Below the pieces are notes generated by a model. The model was not told where the DNA came from and made no database searches. It worked only from the letters and a program-made list of their open reading frames with translations. The position numbers were made by a program, and so were the translations under genes. Below, in pieces: positions 1 through 8,218 of a stretch of 64,000 nt of DNA (positions within the stretch are counted from its first letter, which is position 1; every line of letters starts with the position of its first letter). The stretch spans positions 93,816 through 157,815 of the forward strand of contig NZ_VNJI01000014.1 in the NCBI RefSeq assembly GCF_007786445.1, given 5' to 3'. Origin of the DNA: Paenibacillus cremeus (lineage in GTDB: Bacteria; Bacillota; Bacilli; Paenibacillales; NBRC-103111).

Positions 1-995
1 TTTATCCGGCCAGCAGTCCGATTCCCGAGGAGCATTATGTCGATAGCTGGGTAGCGAACGGCGCAATTTCCTACATGAAGAAGCATGTACAGGAGCAGCC
101 GGATAAGCCGTTCTTCATGTGGGCCTCGTTTCCCAAGCCGCACTCCGTCTACGATCCACCGAGGCCTTACGATGCCTTGTACGATCCCCGGGAGATGCCG
201 GATCCGGTCGGCGATATCGGGATGATCCGCGAGCGTGGACTCGATCTGCTCTACAGTGAGCATATCAACTACATCTGGGATCTGCTGTCGCCGGAAGCCA
301 AGAAAGTGATCAAAGCGTACTATTACGGCCTTATTTCGCTGCAGGACAAATTGATCGGGAATATGCTGCGTTTTCTCGACGAGCAGGGGCTGCGTGACAA
401 TACGATCGTCATCTTTACCTCGGATCACGGCGATCTGATGGGCGACTTCGGGCTCTATTTCAAGCGCTGCTTCTACAATGGCTCCGTCAAAGTGCCGCTC
501 ATGATCAGCTGGCCCGGCCACATTCCAGCGGGCACGACGTCGGATGAGCTGGTCGGTCTGGAGGATCTGATGCCGACGCTCATGTCGCTCATCGGCGAGC
601 CGCTGGAGCAGGCGGTGGACGGTAAAGATTTGTCGCCGGTGCTCTTGGAGCAGAAGCCGGTGCGGGAGTATTACGTCTCCCAGAGCGAGACGAGCGGGAT
701 GAAGATGAGCTATATGATCACGAACAAAACGTGGCGCTACATGTACCACGTCTACGGCGGAGTTGAGGAGCTCTACAACGAGGTGGAGGATCCGCAGGAG
801 CTGCATAACTTGGCCCATTCGACCGATTCCGGCGTTCAGGACTTGAAGGAGCAAATGCGTGTCGAGCTGCTGAAGTGGATTATCAGCAACGAGGATCATA
901 ACATGCTGGAGCATGGCGACTTGCTGCGCGTGGAGAAGCTGGAGGACCTGCCGCTGCCCAAGCGTCATTACTTGTTCGGCCGCCGGTTTTATTAA
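1..995 (+). CDS. Sulfatase (alkaline-phosphatase superfamily), 5' end outside window
   Basis: This is the C-terminal part (about 330 residues) of a type I sulfatase, which hydrolyses sulfate esters, probably on a glycan. The frame is open to the first base, so the N-terminus, including the CxPxR site that is converted to formylglycine, lies upstream. Visible family features are the metal-binding FTSDHGD motif near 417-437, followed by a basic segment (FKRCFYNGSVKVPL) typical of the S1 family, and the C-terminal ELYNEVEDPQEL pattern, in which sulfatases describe their substrate strand. It is the first of three sulfatases in one operon; the next gene starts 31 bp downstream. No signal peptide can be judged. 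The family call is firm; the substrate is unknown. Confidence 0.93.
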   Translation, partial: YPASSPIPEEHYVDSWVANGAISYMKKHVQEQPDKPFFMWASFPKPHSVYDPPRPYDALYDPREMPDPVGDIGMIRERGLDLLYSEHINYIWDLLSPEAKKVIKAYYYGLISLQDKLIGNMLRFLDEQGLRDNTIVIFTSDHGDLMGDFGLYFKRCFYNGSVKVPLMISWPGHIPAGTTSDELVGLEDLMPTLMSLIGEPLEQAVDGKDLSPVLLEQKPVREYYVSQSETSGMKMSYMITNKTWRYMYHVYGGVEELYNEVEDPQELHNLAHSTDSGVQDLKEQMRVELLKWIISNEDHNMLEHGDLLRVEKLEDLPLPKRHYLFGRRFY

Positions 996-1026
996 AATCA
1001 CATCCAAGGGAAGGGGAGCCGCACCG

Positions 1027-1806
1027 ATGAAACACAAATTTGCCGCCCAATTGACGACGGTTCGAGAGCTGGTTAAACAGGATTTTCCGGGAACGCTGCG
1101 TGAGCTGAAAGCGATGGGCTGGCCTGCCGTTCAAATTTCAAGGCTGTGGGGCTGGGATGCGAGAGAGATTGCTGCCGTACTGCAGGAAACCGGATTGCAG
1201 GTAGCAGGCATGCACGTGGCCTTGGATCGTTTGATAGACGAATTGGACAAGGTCCTAGAGGAAGCGGTTCTGTTCAATACGAAAGATATCGTGCTGAAAG
1301 GCCTGCCGGGGAAGACGCACAATCCAAGCGATTTTGTTTCAGCGCGCTTTCTTCTGAACGAGCTTGCACGGAAGCTGGCCCCGCAAGGGTATCGGATCAG
1401 CTATCACAATCATGATTTTGAATTGCAGACGAATATTGAGGGGAAGTCCGCGCTGGAGTTTTTGCTAGAGCCGACGGAAGACAACCTGCTGCTGGCTGAA
1501 ATCGACGTGTATTGGGTGAAAAAAGGGGGGCGCGACACGGTGGAGTTCCTCAAGCCGTACGCCCATCGGATGCCGATCATTCACTTGAAGGACATGACGA
1601 ATGACGAGGCGCAGACGTTTGCCGAAATTGGCACGGGGACGATTGATTTCGAGCCGATCCTTCGCTGGGGCGAGCAAAGCGGCATCGAGTGGTACGCGGT
1701 GGAGCAGGACAAATGCCCGGGCCATCCGATGGACAGCATGCAGATCAGTCTGGACAACTTGAACCGGCTGGCGGACCGCATTCAGAAGCAAGGTCATGCA
1801 GTATAG
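1027..1806 (+). CDS. Sugar phosphate isomerase/epimerase, xylose-isomerase-like TIM barrel
   Basis: A 259-residue cytoplasmic protein of the AP-endonuclease-2/xylose-isomerase-like barrel family, which isomerises or epimerises sugars or inositol derivatives with a divalent metal. The usual ligand-bearing strands are visible: YHNHDFEL (about residue 123), AEIDVYWV (about 158), HLKDM (about 184) and a late VEQDKC segment (about 225). The start at 1027 is preferred over an upstream in-frame ATG at 913 because the earlier one would overlap the preceding sulfatase, and because an AAGGGGAG ribosome-binding site lies about 10 bp before 1027. It sits between two sulfatase genes, 15 bp before the second, so it probably converts a monosaccharide released by the operon's hydrolases. 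The exact substrate cannot be read from sequence. Confidence 0.88.
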   Translation: MKHKFAAQLTTVRELVKQDFPGTLRELKAMGWPAVQISRLWGWDAREIAAVLQETGLQVAGMHVALDRLIDELDKVLEEAVLFNTKDIVLKGLPGKTHNPSDFVSARFLLNELARKLAPQGYRISYHNHDFELQTNIEGKSALEFLLEPTEDNLLLAEIDVYWVKKGGRDTVEFLKPYAHRMPIIHLKDMTNDEAQTFAEIGTGTIDFEPILRWGEQSGIEWYAVEQDKCPGHPMDSMQISLDNLNRLADRIQKQGHAV

Positions 1807-1821
1807 AAGGAGGAATCGCCG

Positions 1822-3312
1822 ATGTCATCCGCGTCCGCGTTGAACAATCAGCCGAACATCTTAATTTTCATGCCCGATCAAATGCAGGCGCAGGTCACTT
1901 TACCGGGGCACCTTTGTCATATGCCGAATGTGAACCGCTTGGCGTCAGAAGGAGTTTCCTTTACGTACGCTTATCCGCCGATGGCGCATTGCTGTCCGGC
2001 GAGGGCATCCTTCATGACAGGGCTTTACCCGACGCAGCACGGCGTATTCAACAACGTATCCAATGACCAAGCTCTTCGGACGACTTTAAATGACGGCGTA
2101 GAGATGTTTTCGGAAAAGCTGCAGGATGTGGGCTACCAGCTGTTTTACAGCGGCAAATGGCACGTGTCCGCCACGGAGATGCCCCGGGATCGGGGCTGGG
2201 CCGAGCTGCATATGCGGGAGCAGAAGCTCGATCACGGCTCGCGCCGGGAGGCGTTCAGGAAGCTCAAAGCGGACAAAGCCGAGGCGGACCGGGAGCGGGG
2301 AGAGATTGCCCGGCCGGGCTGGGGCTCATACCGGTTGTATGGGACATCCGACGAGCGCTACGAGGATACGAAGGATTACCGGACGGTGCAGGCGGCGATC
2401 GAGCAGCTGGACCGCTTGAAGGATAGCAGCGATCCGTGGTGCATGTTTGTCGGTCCGACGGCACCGCATGATCCTTTTATCGTACCGGAAAAGTACGCCA
2501 AGATGTATGACCCGAGCAAGGTGCAGCTGCCGCCGAACTTTCATGATGATATGAAGGATAAGCCGGGCATTTACCGCCGGATGAAGAGCGTGTTCAGCCA
2601 GCTGACGGAGGACGAGGTCAAGGAATCGATCGCCCACTACTGGGGCTTCTGCACGATGGTGGACGATCTGTTCGGCGAGGTGCTGGAGGCGCTGGAGCGC
2701 AACGGCCAGCTCGACAACACGATCGTAATGTTCGTTTCCGATCACGGGGAGCACGCGGGAGCGCATGGCTTATATTGCAAAGGCATCAGCACCTTCGATG
2801 AGGGTTACCGGGTACCGTTCATCATTCGGGCGCCTCAGCTGGCGGAGCATGGTGGACGTGCCATGGACGAGTTCGTCAGCTTAATGGATGCGGCGCCGAC
2901 GATTCTGGAGCTGGCCGGAGCCCAGCCTTTGGGCAAGTGCAGCGGTCTCAGCCTGGTTCCATTCCTGCGGGGCACCCAGCCGGAGCGTTGGCGCGATTCG
3001 CTGTTCACGCAATGCAACGGTACCGAGCTGTACTATATCAACCGCATGGTCAAGACGAAGCGGTACAAATTCGTGTACAACCCTTCGGATCTCGATGAGC
3101 TGTATGATTTGCAGGCGGATCCGCATGAGCTGGTCAATATCGCTGATCATCCGGGCATGGAGGGGATTGTGAAGGAAATGTACACCAGGATGTGGGAGCA
3201 TGCCTTCAGCGCCGAGGACAACTGCTTTGTTCGCTACATTCCGGTGACGACTGCGCAATACGGTCCCTACGTTGTCAGTCAGGCGTCACAGTCGCAGCCA
3301 TCTTACACATAG
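1822..3312 (+). CDS. Sulfatase, Cys-type formylglycine enzyme
   Basis: A 496-residue type I sulfatase. Seen directly: an N-terminal metal-binding strand (NILIFMPDQM, about residue 13), the sulfatase signature CCPARASFMTG (about residues 55-65), whose first Cys is the residue expected to be oxidised to formylglycine, the second signature GKWHVS (about 112), and the metal-binding VSDHGEHAGAHG (about 308). There is no signal peptide, so the enzyme is probably cytoplasmic and acts on imported sulfated oligosaccharides. A GAAGGAGG ribosome-binding site precedes the ATG. A maturase (formylglycine-generating enzyme or anSME) is needed for activity, and none is encoded in this window. The gene ends in TAG, and the reading frame then continues into a fragment of a different gene. 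Confidence 0.95.
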   Translation: MSSASALNNQPNILIFMPDQMQAQVTLPGHLCHMPNVNRLASEGVSFTYAYPPMAHCCPARASFMTGLYPTQHGVFNNVSNDQALRTTLNDGVEMFSEKLQDVGYQLFYSGKWHVSATEMPRDRGWAELHMREQKLDHGSRREAFRKLKADKAEADRERGEIARPGWGSYRLYGTSDERYEDTKDYRTVQAAIEQLDRLKDSSDPWCMFVGPTAPHDPFIVPEKYAKMYDPSKVQLPPNFHDDMKDKPGIYRRMKSVFSQLTEDEVKESIAHYWGFCTMVDDLFGEVLEALERNGQLDNTIVMFVSDHGEHAGAHGLYCKGISTFDEGYRVPFIIRAPQLAEHGGRAMDEFVSLMDAAPTILELAGAQPLGKCSGLSLVPFLRGTQPERWRDSLFTQCNGTELYYINRMVKTKRYKFVYNPSDLDELYDLQADPHELVNIADHPGMEGIVKEMYTRMWEHAFSAEDNCFVRYIPVTTAQYGPYVVSQASQSQPSYT

Positions 3313-3318
3313 GGGGAA

Positions 3319-3690
3319 TTGAGGCCGTCGGTCAATTTCTCGCTGCCCTACGAAGGGTATCGGCTAGCCATCAACGGCACGAAGGGACGCATCGAATCGC
3401 AGGAGTACAACCATAACCGGACCCCTTTTCCGACGCCGGTGCAGACGGTGGACTATTTCCCGTTATTTGGCTCCAAGGAAACGATCCATGTGGTCCAAAA
3501 CGGCGGCTCCCACGGCGGCGCCGATCCGATCATGCAGGAGGACCTGTTCCTCGACCCGGATCCGAAGCGATCCTACGAAATTTTGTCCGGCGCGAAGGCC
3601 GGGGCTTATTCGGTTGCTACGGGCGAAGCGGTTTGGCGTTCTGTGAAGGAGCGATGTCCCATTCGGATCAAGGATGTTCTGCAAGGGTGA
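3319..3690 (+). pseudogene. C-terminal remnant of a Gfo/Idh/MocA oxidoreductase
   Basis: 123 codons that read as the C-terminal substrate domain of a Gfo/Idh/MocA dehydrogenase: NFSLPYEGYRLAINGTKGRI is the typical open-sheet strand pattern, and the end (VATGEAVWRSVKER) matches the terminal helices of the family. The whole NAD-binding Rossmann half and the central EKP-type motif are missing. The fragment lies in the same frame as the sulfatase upstream, separated only by its TAG stop and GGGGAA. The first possible start is a TTG at 3319 with GGGGGAA directly before it, so a short protein could be made. The most economical reading is an internal deletion that joined the sulfatase gene to the tail of an oxidoreductase gene. 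An intact paralogue lies at 6584-7747. Confidence 0.75.
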
Positions 3691-3713
3691 ATCTCTATTA
3701 GGGAGGAACGAAT

Positions 3714-5084
3714 ATGAAGCGTACGGCCTGGATTTCTCTAGTCAGTTTAACGGCATTAGCCCTTACTTCCGCTGGCTGCAGCCAAGGCGACGGCAAGACA
3801 CATTCGCAGCAGCCACAGCAAACACAGCAGCCTTCCGCAGCACCGGCGAAGCAAGCACCGCCTAAGGACGATCAGATTAACGGCGGCAAGCCGATTACTT
3901 TAAAGGTGTACAACTGGGGCGTCTTCAGCGATGAGGAATACCAGAAGCTGATTGTCGAGCCGTTAAAAAAGAAATATCCGAACGTGACGCTGGACATGAT
4001 CGTCCGAGATTCCAAGACCGGTCCTGAACAGCTCGCTGCTTCCGGCACGGATCTGGACATCTACGCGATTCAGAGCGGCCAAATCATTGATTTTACGACC
4101 TATAACCTGATCGACGACGTGACGCCGCTGCTCAGCAAAAACAACATCAGCCTGGACAAATTCAAGCCTCAGTATATCGATATTTCACGCGGCAGAACGA
4201 AGGATAAGCTGTGGGGCATTCCGTTCGGAGCCGGAGGCAGCACGCCGTGGGCGCTCATTTACAACAAGGATATTTTCGACAAGTTCGGCATTCCTTACCC
4301 GAAGGACGGCATGCTGTGGGATGACGTTTACGAGCTGGCCAAGAAGCTGACTCGCAACGATAACGGCGTGCAGTATAAAGGCCTGGACTACCAAAATATT
4401 CAGAGCTTGGGCGCGGGGCTCGGCGTAGCGTCTGTCGATCCGAAAACGGAAAAAGCATCCGTCAACACCGCGGATTGGCAAAAGGTGCTCGCCCTCGGCA
4501 AAATAATTAACGACATTCCCGGCAACGACCTTCCGGTGGTCAATGCGGCCAAGACGCGGGAACGGTTTATGAAAGACAAAACCATTGCCATGTTCGCCTC
4601 GCCGAGTCTATTGACCTTTATTAAAGAAGTGACGCCCATAAAAGACCTGAACTGGGATGTGGCGCAATATCCGAGCTATCCGGAAAAGCCGAATATCAGC
4701 AATCCGGAAGGCGGTATCCGGCCTTTGCTCTCGATCGGTTCCAACAGCAAACACAAGGATGACGTAATTAAGCTGTTCGACTTCCTGACGACCGACGAGA
4801 TTCAAATAGAGTATTCCAAAATGGCAGGATTGACCACCTTGAAGAACCCTGAGATTCAAAAGGTTTTTGCCACCAGTGTGCCCGGCCTTAGCGACAAGAA
4901 GATCAGCAGCGCCTTCAAAAGCCAGCACAGCCCATACGTGGATGGGACCGACTATGACAACTTGGCCGACAAGGTGATGAGCGACAAGTTTGAGGAAGTA
5001 AAGAAAGGCAAGGACATCAATACGATGACGCGGGAAGCCGAGGAAGCGATAAACAAGCAGATCGAAGCCGCGAAAAAGAAGTAG
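3714..5084 (+). CDS. ABC sugar-transporter solute-binding lipoprotein
   Basis: A 456-residue extracellular binding protein of the family-1 (MalE/UgpB-like) type that delivers sugar to an ABC importer. It begins with a lipoprotein signal (MKRTAW..., hydrophobic core, Cys at about residue 22 after TSAG), then a Gln/Pro/Ala-rich linker (about 25-55) and the two-lobed binding fold starting at ITLKVYNWG. GGAGG precedes the ATG. The gene lies inside the sulfatase operon but no permease or ATPase gene accompanies it in this window; those genes may lie upstream of the window, or the protein may share a transporter. The ligand is probably a sulfated or desulfated oligosaccharide, inferred from context only. 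Confidence 0.9.
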   Translation: MKRTAWISLVSLTALALTSAGCSQGDGKTHSQQPQQTQQPSAAPAKQAPPKDDQINGGKPITLKVYNWGVFSDEEYQKLIVEPLKKKYPNVTLDMIVRDSKTGPEQLAASGTDLDIYAIQSGQIIDFTTYNLIDDVTPLLSKNNISLDKFKPQYIDISRGRTKDKLWGIPFGAGGSTPWALIYNKDIFDKFGIPYPKDGMLWDDVYELAKKLTRNDNGVQYKGLDYQNIQSLGAGLGVASVDPKTEKASVNTADWQKVLALGKIINDIPGNDLPVVNAAKTRERFMKDKTIAMFASPSLLTFIKEVTPIKDLNWDVAQYPSYPEKPNISNPEGGIRPLLSIGSNSKHKDDVIKLFDFLTTDEIQIEYSKMAGLTTLKNPEIQKVFATSVPGLSDKKISSAFKSQHSPYVDGTDYDNLADKVMSDKFEEVKKGKDINTMTREAEEAINKQIEAAKKK

Positions 5085-5098
5085 GTGACCACAGAGCG

Positions 5099-6562
5099 AT
5101 GTCGAGGAAGCCGAATGTCGTCATCCTGATGGCCGATCAGCTGCGCAAGGATGTCATCACTGAGCGGTATACGCCGCATCTATATGCCCTGCAGCAGCAA
5201 AGCGTGAGCATGGAGCGGGCCTACTGCGCCTCTCCGCTTTGTGTGCCGGCGCGCGGCGCTTTTTTTACCGGCACGTACCCGAACTGCAACGGCAGCTTGA
5301 TGAATCCCGGCAAGACGCCGGATCGGGAGCACGGGTTCATGCAGCCGGGCATTGCGAATTTGTATCAGCTGCTCGAGCGGGAGTGGGATAGCTGGCACGT
5401 TGGCAAGCAGCATCTGAAGCTAGCAGAGCCGCTGGATCAAGACCCAGAATCGCCGACGAAATGGAATACGGACGCCGATTATAAGCGTTTTTTGCAACAG
5501 CATGGCAAACGCAGTCCCGGCGGGAGTGCGTTCCGGGGCATGACGCCGGAGCTGGTGGCAGGCAAGTACACCCGGATGAAGCCGTATTCCATCCCTGCCA
5601 CGGGCTGCTATGAGGAAGGCTTCGAATTCAGCTTCGACGGCTATATCGCAAATGCCGCCGTGGAGGCGATTCGCTCGCGGGATCAGGGCAAGCCGTTCCT
5701 GCTGAACGCGATGTTTATCGCGCCTCATCCCCCGTTCGATGTGCCCGAGCCGTGGTTTTCCATGGTGAAGGACGCGGAGGTGGAGCTGCCTGAGAACGTT
5801 GGGGTGTGGTGCAAGCATCAATCCCCGCTGCAGCTGCATCATTTGCCGGGTGCGATCGGAACGCGGTACAGCCGGGACGATTGGCAGCACATCTGGCCGG
5901 TCTATCTAGGGCTGGTGGGAATGCTCGACCATTGCGTCGGCCTGATCGTGGAGGAGCTGAAGACGCAAGGCCTGTACGACGACACGCTGATTGTGTTTAC
6001 CAGCGATCACGGGGAAATGCTGGGCTCACACTGCCTGTGGCAAAAAAACTGCATGTACGAGGAAGCGACGCGGATCCCGCTGACCTTCAAATTGCCGAGT
6101 TCAATGCAGGATATCATTCCTGCCGGGACGGTGAGCGAGCTGGTCAGCGCGGTGGACGTCCTTCCTACGCTGTGCGGCATACTTGGGATAGAGCCGCCTG
6201 AGCGGCTGTCCGGCGTGTCGCTGCTGCCGAGCATCCAGCATGGAACGCGGCTGGAGCGTGACAGCGTCTATATCCAGTACGACGGGAATCAGGCGAGAGG
6301 GCATTTTCAACGGTGTGTCGTTCATCAGGAGCACAAGCTGATCGTGGACTTTTATAAGGATGAGCTGTACTTGGAGCTGTACAACGTTATCCGCGATCCG
6401 CAGGAGATGGACAATCTCGCCGTTCGCGAGGATGCGAGTCCGCTTGTGGCGGAATTATTGGATCGATTACGCGGGCATATGCAGGATACAAACGATTTGA
6501 TCTCGCTGCCAGATGACGCCTGGGAGCACTTTGCCGAACGATTATCTGTATTCCAAATCTAA
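5099..6562 (+). CDS. Sulfatase, Cys-type formylglycine enzyme
   Basis: A 487-residue type I sulfatase, the third of the operon. Seen directly: N-terminal NVVILMADQLRKD metal strand (residues 5-17), signature LCVPARGAFFTG (about residues 45-56) with the Cys that becomes formylglycine, the second signature HVGKQHLK (about 100), and the metal-binding FTSDHGEMLGSH (about 299). There is no signal peptide, so it is probably cytoplasmic. It starts 14 bp after the binding-protein stop. The sequence around the second signature and the inserts differ clearly from the sulfatase at 1822, so the two are not recent duplicates and probably cut different sulfate positions or sugars. Confidence 0.95.
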   Translation: MSRKPNVVILMADQLRKDVITERYTPHLYALQQQSVSMERAYCASPLCVPARGAFFTGTYPNCNGSLMNPGKTPDREHGFMQPGIANLYQLLEREWDSWHVGKQHLKLAEPLDQDPESPTKWNTDADYKRFLQQHGKRSPGGSAFRGMTPELVAGKYTRMKPYSIPATGCYEEGFEFSFDGYIANAAVEAIRSRDQGKPFLLNAMFIAPHPPFDVPEPWFSMVKDAEVELPENVGVWCKHQSPLQLHHLPGAIGTRYSRDDWQHIWPVYLGLVGMLDHCVGLIVEELKTQGLYDDTLIVFTSDHGEMLGSHCLWQKNCMYEEATRIPLTFKLPSSMQDIIPAGTVSELVSAVDVLPTLCGILGIEPPERLSGVSLLPSIQHGTRLERDSVYIQYDGNQARGHFQRCVVHQEHKLIVDFYKDELYLELYNVIRDPQEMDNLAVREDASPLVAELLDRLRGHMQDTNDLISLPDDAWEHFAERLSVFQI

Positions 6563-6583
6563 GAAGGGCTGGTGACCATACCT

Positions 6584-7747
6584 ATGGAGCAAGTCAGAAT
6601 CGGTCTGATCGGTATCGGCAATATGGGGAAAAACCATACCAAGTATCTCATGGACAAGGAGATTAAAGGGGGCGTCCTGACGGCGATCTGCGATAAGGAT
6701 CCCGCGCGCTTCGGTTGGGTGAAGTCGAATTATGGGGACCGCATTCAGCTGTTTGACAATACGGCGCAATTTTTCGAGTCCCGGGCCTTCGACGCCGTGA
6801 TCATTGCCACGCCGCATTACGACCATCCGACGCTCGCGATTGAGGCGTTTGACCATGGCTACCATGTGCTGGTGGAGAAGCCGGCCGGCGTCTACACGAA
6901 GAAGGTGCGCGAGATGAACGAAGCCGCCGCCGCTTCCGGCAAGGTGTTCGGCATCATGTACAACCAGCGCACGAATCCGATGTATCAGAAGCTGCGCGAG
7001 CTGATCTCCTCGGGAGAGCTGGGCGAAATTCGCCGTACCAATTGGATTATTACGTCCTGGTACCGCCCGCAGAGCTACTACGATTCCGGCGGCTGGCGTG
7101 CGACTTGGGCCGGAGAAGGCGGAGGGGTCCTGATCAATCAGGACCCGCATCAGCTCGACCTGTGGCAGTGGACGACTGGCCTGATGCCGAAGCGCGTTCG
7201 CGCATTTTGCCACTTCGGCAAGTACCGCGACATTGAAGTCGAAGACGATGTTACGGCGTACGTCGAGTATGAGAACGGCGCCACCGGTCTTTTCGTCACA
7301 ACAACGGGTGAAGCGCCAGGAACGGACCGCTTTGAGGTGTCGGGGGATCGGGGCAAAATTTTGATCGAGGACGGCAAAATGACGTTCCACCGGCTGACCG
7401 TATCGGAACCGGAATTCAACCGGAACTATAAGGGCGGCTTCGGCAAGCCGGAGTGCTGGAAGATCGACATTCCGGTGAAGTCGAGCGGAGCGAAGCATGC
7501 GGGCATTACCCAAAACTTCGTCGACGCGATCCTGAAGGGCACCGCGCTGCTGGCTCCCGGCGAAGAGGGCATCAAAGGGCTGACGATCTCCAATGCGATC
7601 CATTTATCGTCCTGGCTGGATGATTGGGTGGATCTGCCGCTTGACGAGGATCTGTATTACGAGAAGCTTCAGGAGCGGATTCGTGCCTCGAAGGGGAGCA
7701 AGGAAGTGAAGGAAGTTAGCGCGATGGACGTGACCGGCACGTTTTAG
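6584..7747 (+). CDS. Gfo/Idh/MocA family NAD(P)-dependent oxidoreductase
   Basis: A 387-residue dehydrogenase of the glucose-fructose/inositol oxidoreductase family. The Rossmann motif GLIGIGNMGKNHTKYL is at residues 6-21, the family EKPAG motif near residue 103, and the C-terminal half carries the substrate-binding sheet (from about residue 130; catalytic-region NQDPHQLDLWQW near 190). Two starts are possible: ATG at 6584, with GGTGA 8 bp before it, and GTG at 6572, only 3 bp after GAAGGG; the ATG is preferred for spacing. It is the last gene of the sulfatase operon, 9-21 bp after the third sulfatase. It probably oxidises or reduces a monosaccharide released by the sulfatases. Confidence 0.92.
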   Translation: MEQVRIGLIGIGNMGKNHTKYLMDKEIKGGVLTAICDKDPARFGWVKSNYGDRIQLFDNTAQFFESRAFDAVIIATPHYDHPTLAIEAFDHGYHVLVEKPAGVYTKKVREMNEAAAASGKVFGIMYNQRTNPMYQKLRELISSGELGEIRRTNWIITSWYRPQSYYDSGGWRATWAGEGGGVLINQDPHQLDLWQWTTGLMPKRVRAFCHFGKYRDIEVEDDVTAYVEYENGATGLFVTTTGEAPGTDRFEVSGDRGKILIEDGKMTFHRLTVSEPEFNRNYKGGFGKPECWKIDIPVKSSGAKHAGITQNFVDAILKGTALLAPGEEGIKGLTISNAIHLSSWLDDWVDLPLDEDLYYEKLQERIRASKGSKEVKEVSAMDVTGTF

Positions 7748-7758
7748 CTTGGGATCAC

Positions 7759-7803
7759 TGTGACAAAAATCACAGCGCTGATCGCGCAGCTGCATGGTTT
7801 AAT
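7759..7803 (+). promoter_or_regulatory. FNR-type box and extended -10 promoter of the zinc-ribbon gene
   Basis: A perfect TGTGA-N6-TCACA palindrome (7759-7774) lies about 75 bp before the small zinc-ribbon gene. An extended -10 element, TGG-TTTAAT, ends at 7803, so the -10 begins about 31 bp after the box centre. That is the geometry of a class II Crp/FNR-activated promoter, where the box takes the place of the -35. The same box is found at 23893, 28135 and 29521. Binding by Fnr is inferred from the motif; a Crp-like paralogue could use the same sequence. Confidence 0.68.
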
Positions 7804-7848
7804 GGTAGCATGGATGGATTTCCTCAACTAAAAAAGGAGAGACATGGC

Positions 7849-8025
7849 ATGCTGACTTGCGAACAATGCGGTAAAATCAACGGGCACGGCGAAGTGGGAA
7901 CAAGCTGGATTTGCGGGGACTGCAAGATGGGCGAGCAGGAGCCGGCGAATGACAGCATATCGAAAAAGGCTCGAAACAAATCGGCCGAACAAGGCGCTAC
8001 GAATGGGCAGATTGAAAACAAATAA
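7849..8025 (+). CDS. Small zinc-ribbon protein
   Basis: A 58-residue protein with two Cys pairs, CEQC near residue 4 and CGDC near residue 25, spaced like a single zinc ribbon, followed by a charged, Lys/Asn-rich tail. The start at 7849 is chosen because AAAGGAG lies 9 bp before it; an in-frame ATG at 7810 has no ribosome-binding site. No other domain is visible, so it may be a small nucleic-acid- or protein-binding adaptor, but the function is unknown. It stands alone: an FNR-type promoter upstream and an intrinsic terminator 22 bp downstream make it a monocistronic unit, which suggests it is made mainly under low oxygen. Confidence 0.75.
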   Translation: MLTCEQCGKINGHGEVGTSWICGDCKMGEQEPANDSISKKARNKSAEQGATNGQIENK

Positions 8026-8046
8026 CCATTTAGCAGAAGCTGCAAT

Positions 8047-8072
8047 GAACCCCGCGAGGGGTTCTTTTTTTT
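8047..8072 (+). terminator. Intrinsic terminator of the zinc-ribbon gene
   Basis: GAACCCC and GGGGTTC pair around a GCGA loop and are followed by eight T. The same stem with a GCAA loop recurs at 54725-54750. Confidence 0.9.
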
Positions 8073-8218
8073 CGTTGCCCCAGTTCGAAAAAAGTCAAAA
8101 AAGTATAAAAGTAGTCAAGATGTTTACTTATCCGCGTAAATCCGTGTAGCTATAATGAAAACAGCCTGTCCAAACGGTCAAGCTGCATATAGTGCATAGT
8201 TTACTTGGGGGTGTCAAC

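Noticed and set aside
3319..3690. Complete small gene
   Set aside because: The sequence matches only the C-terminal half of Gfo/Idh/MocA proteins and lacks the NAD-binding domain, so a remnant is the better reading.
6542..7603. 353-codon minus-strand ORF opposite the oxidoreductase gene
   Set aside because: Shadow of a clear Gfo/Idh/MocA gene in GC-rich DNA.
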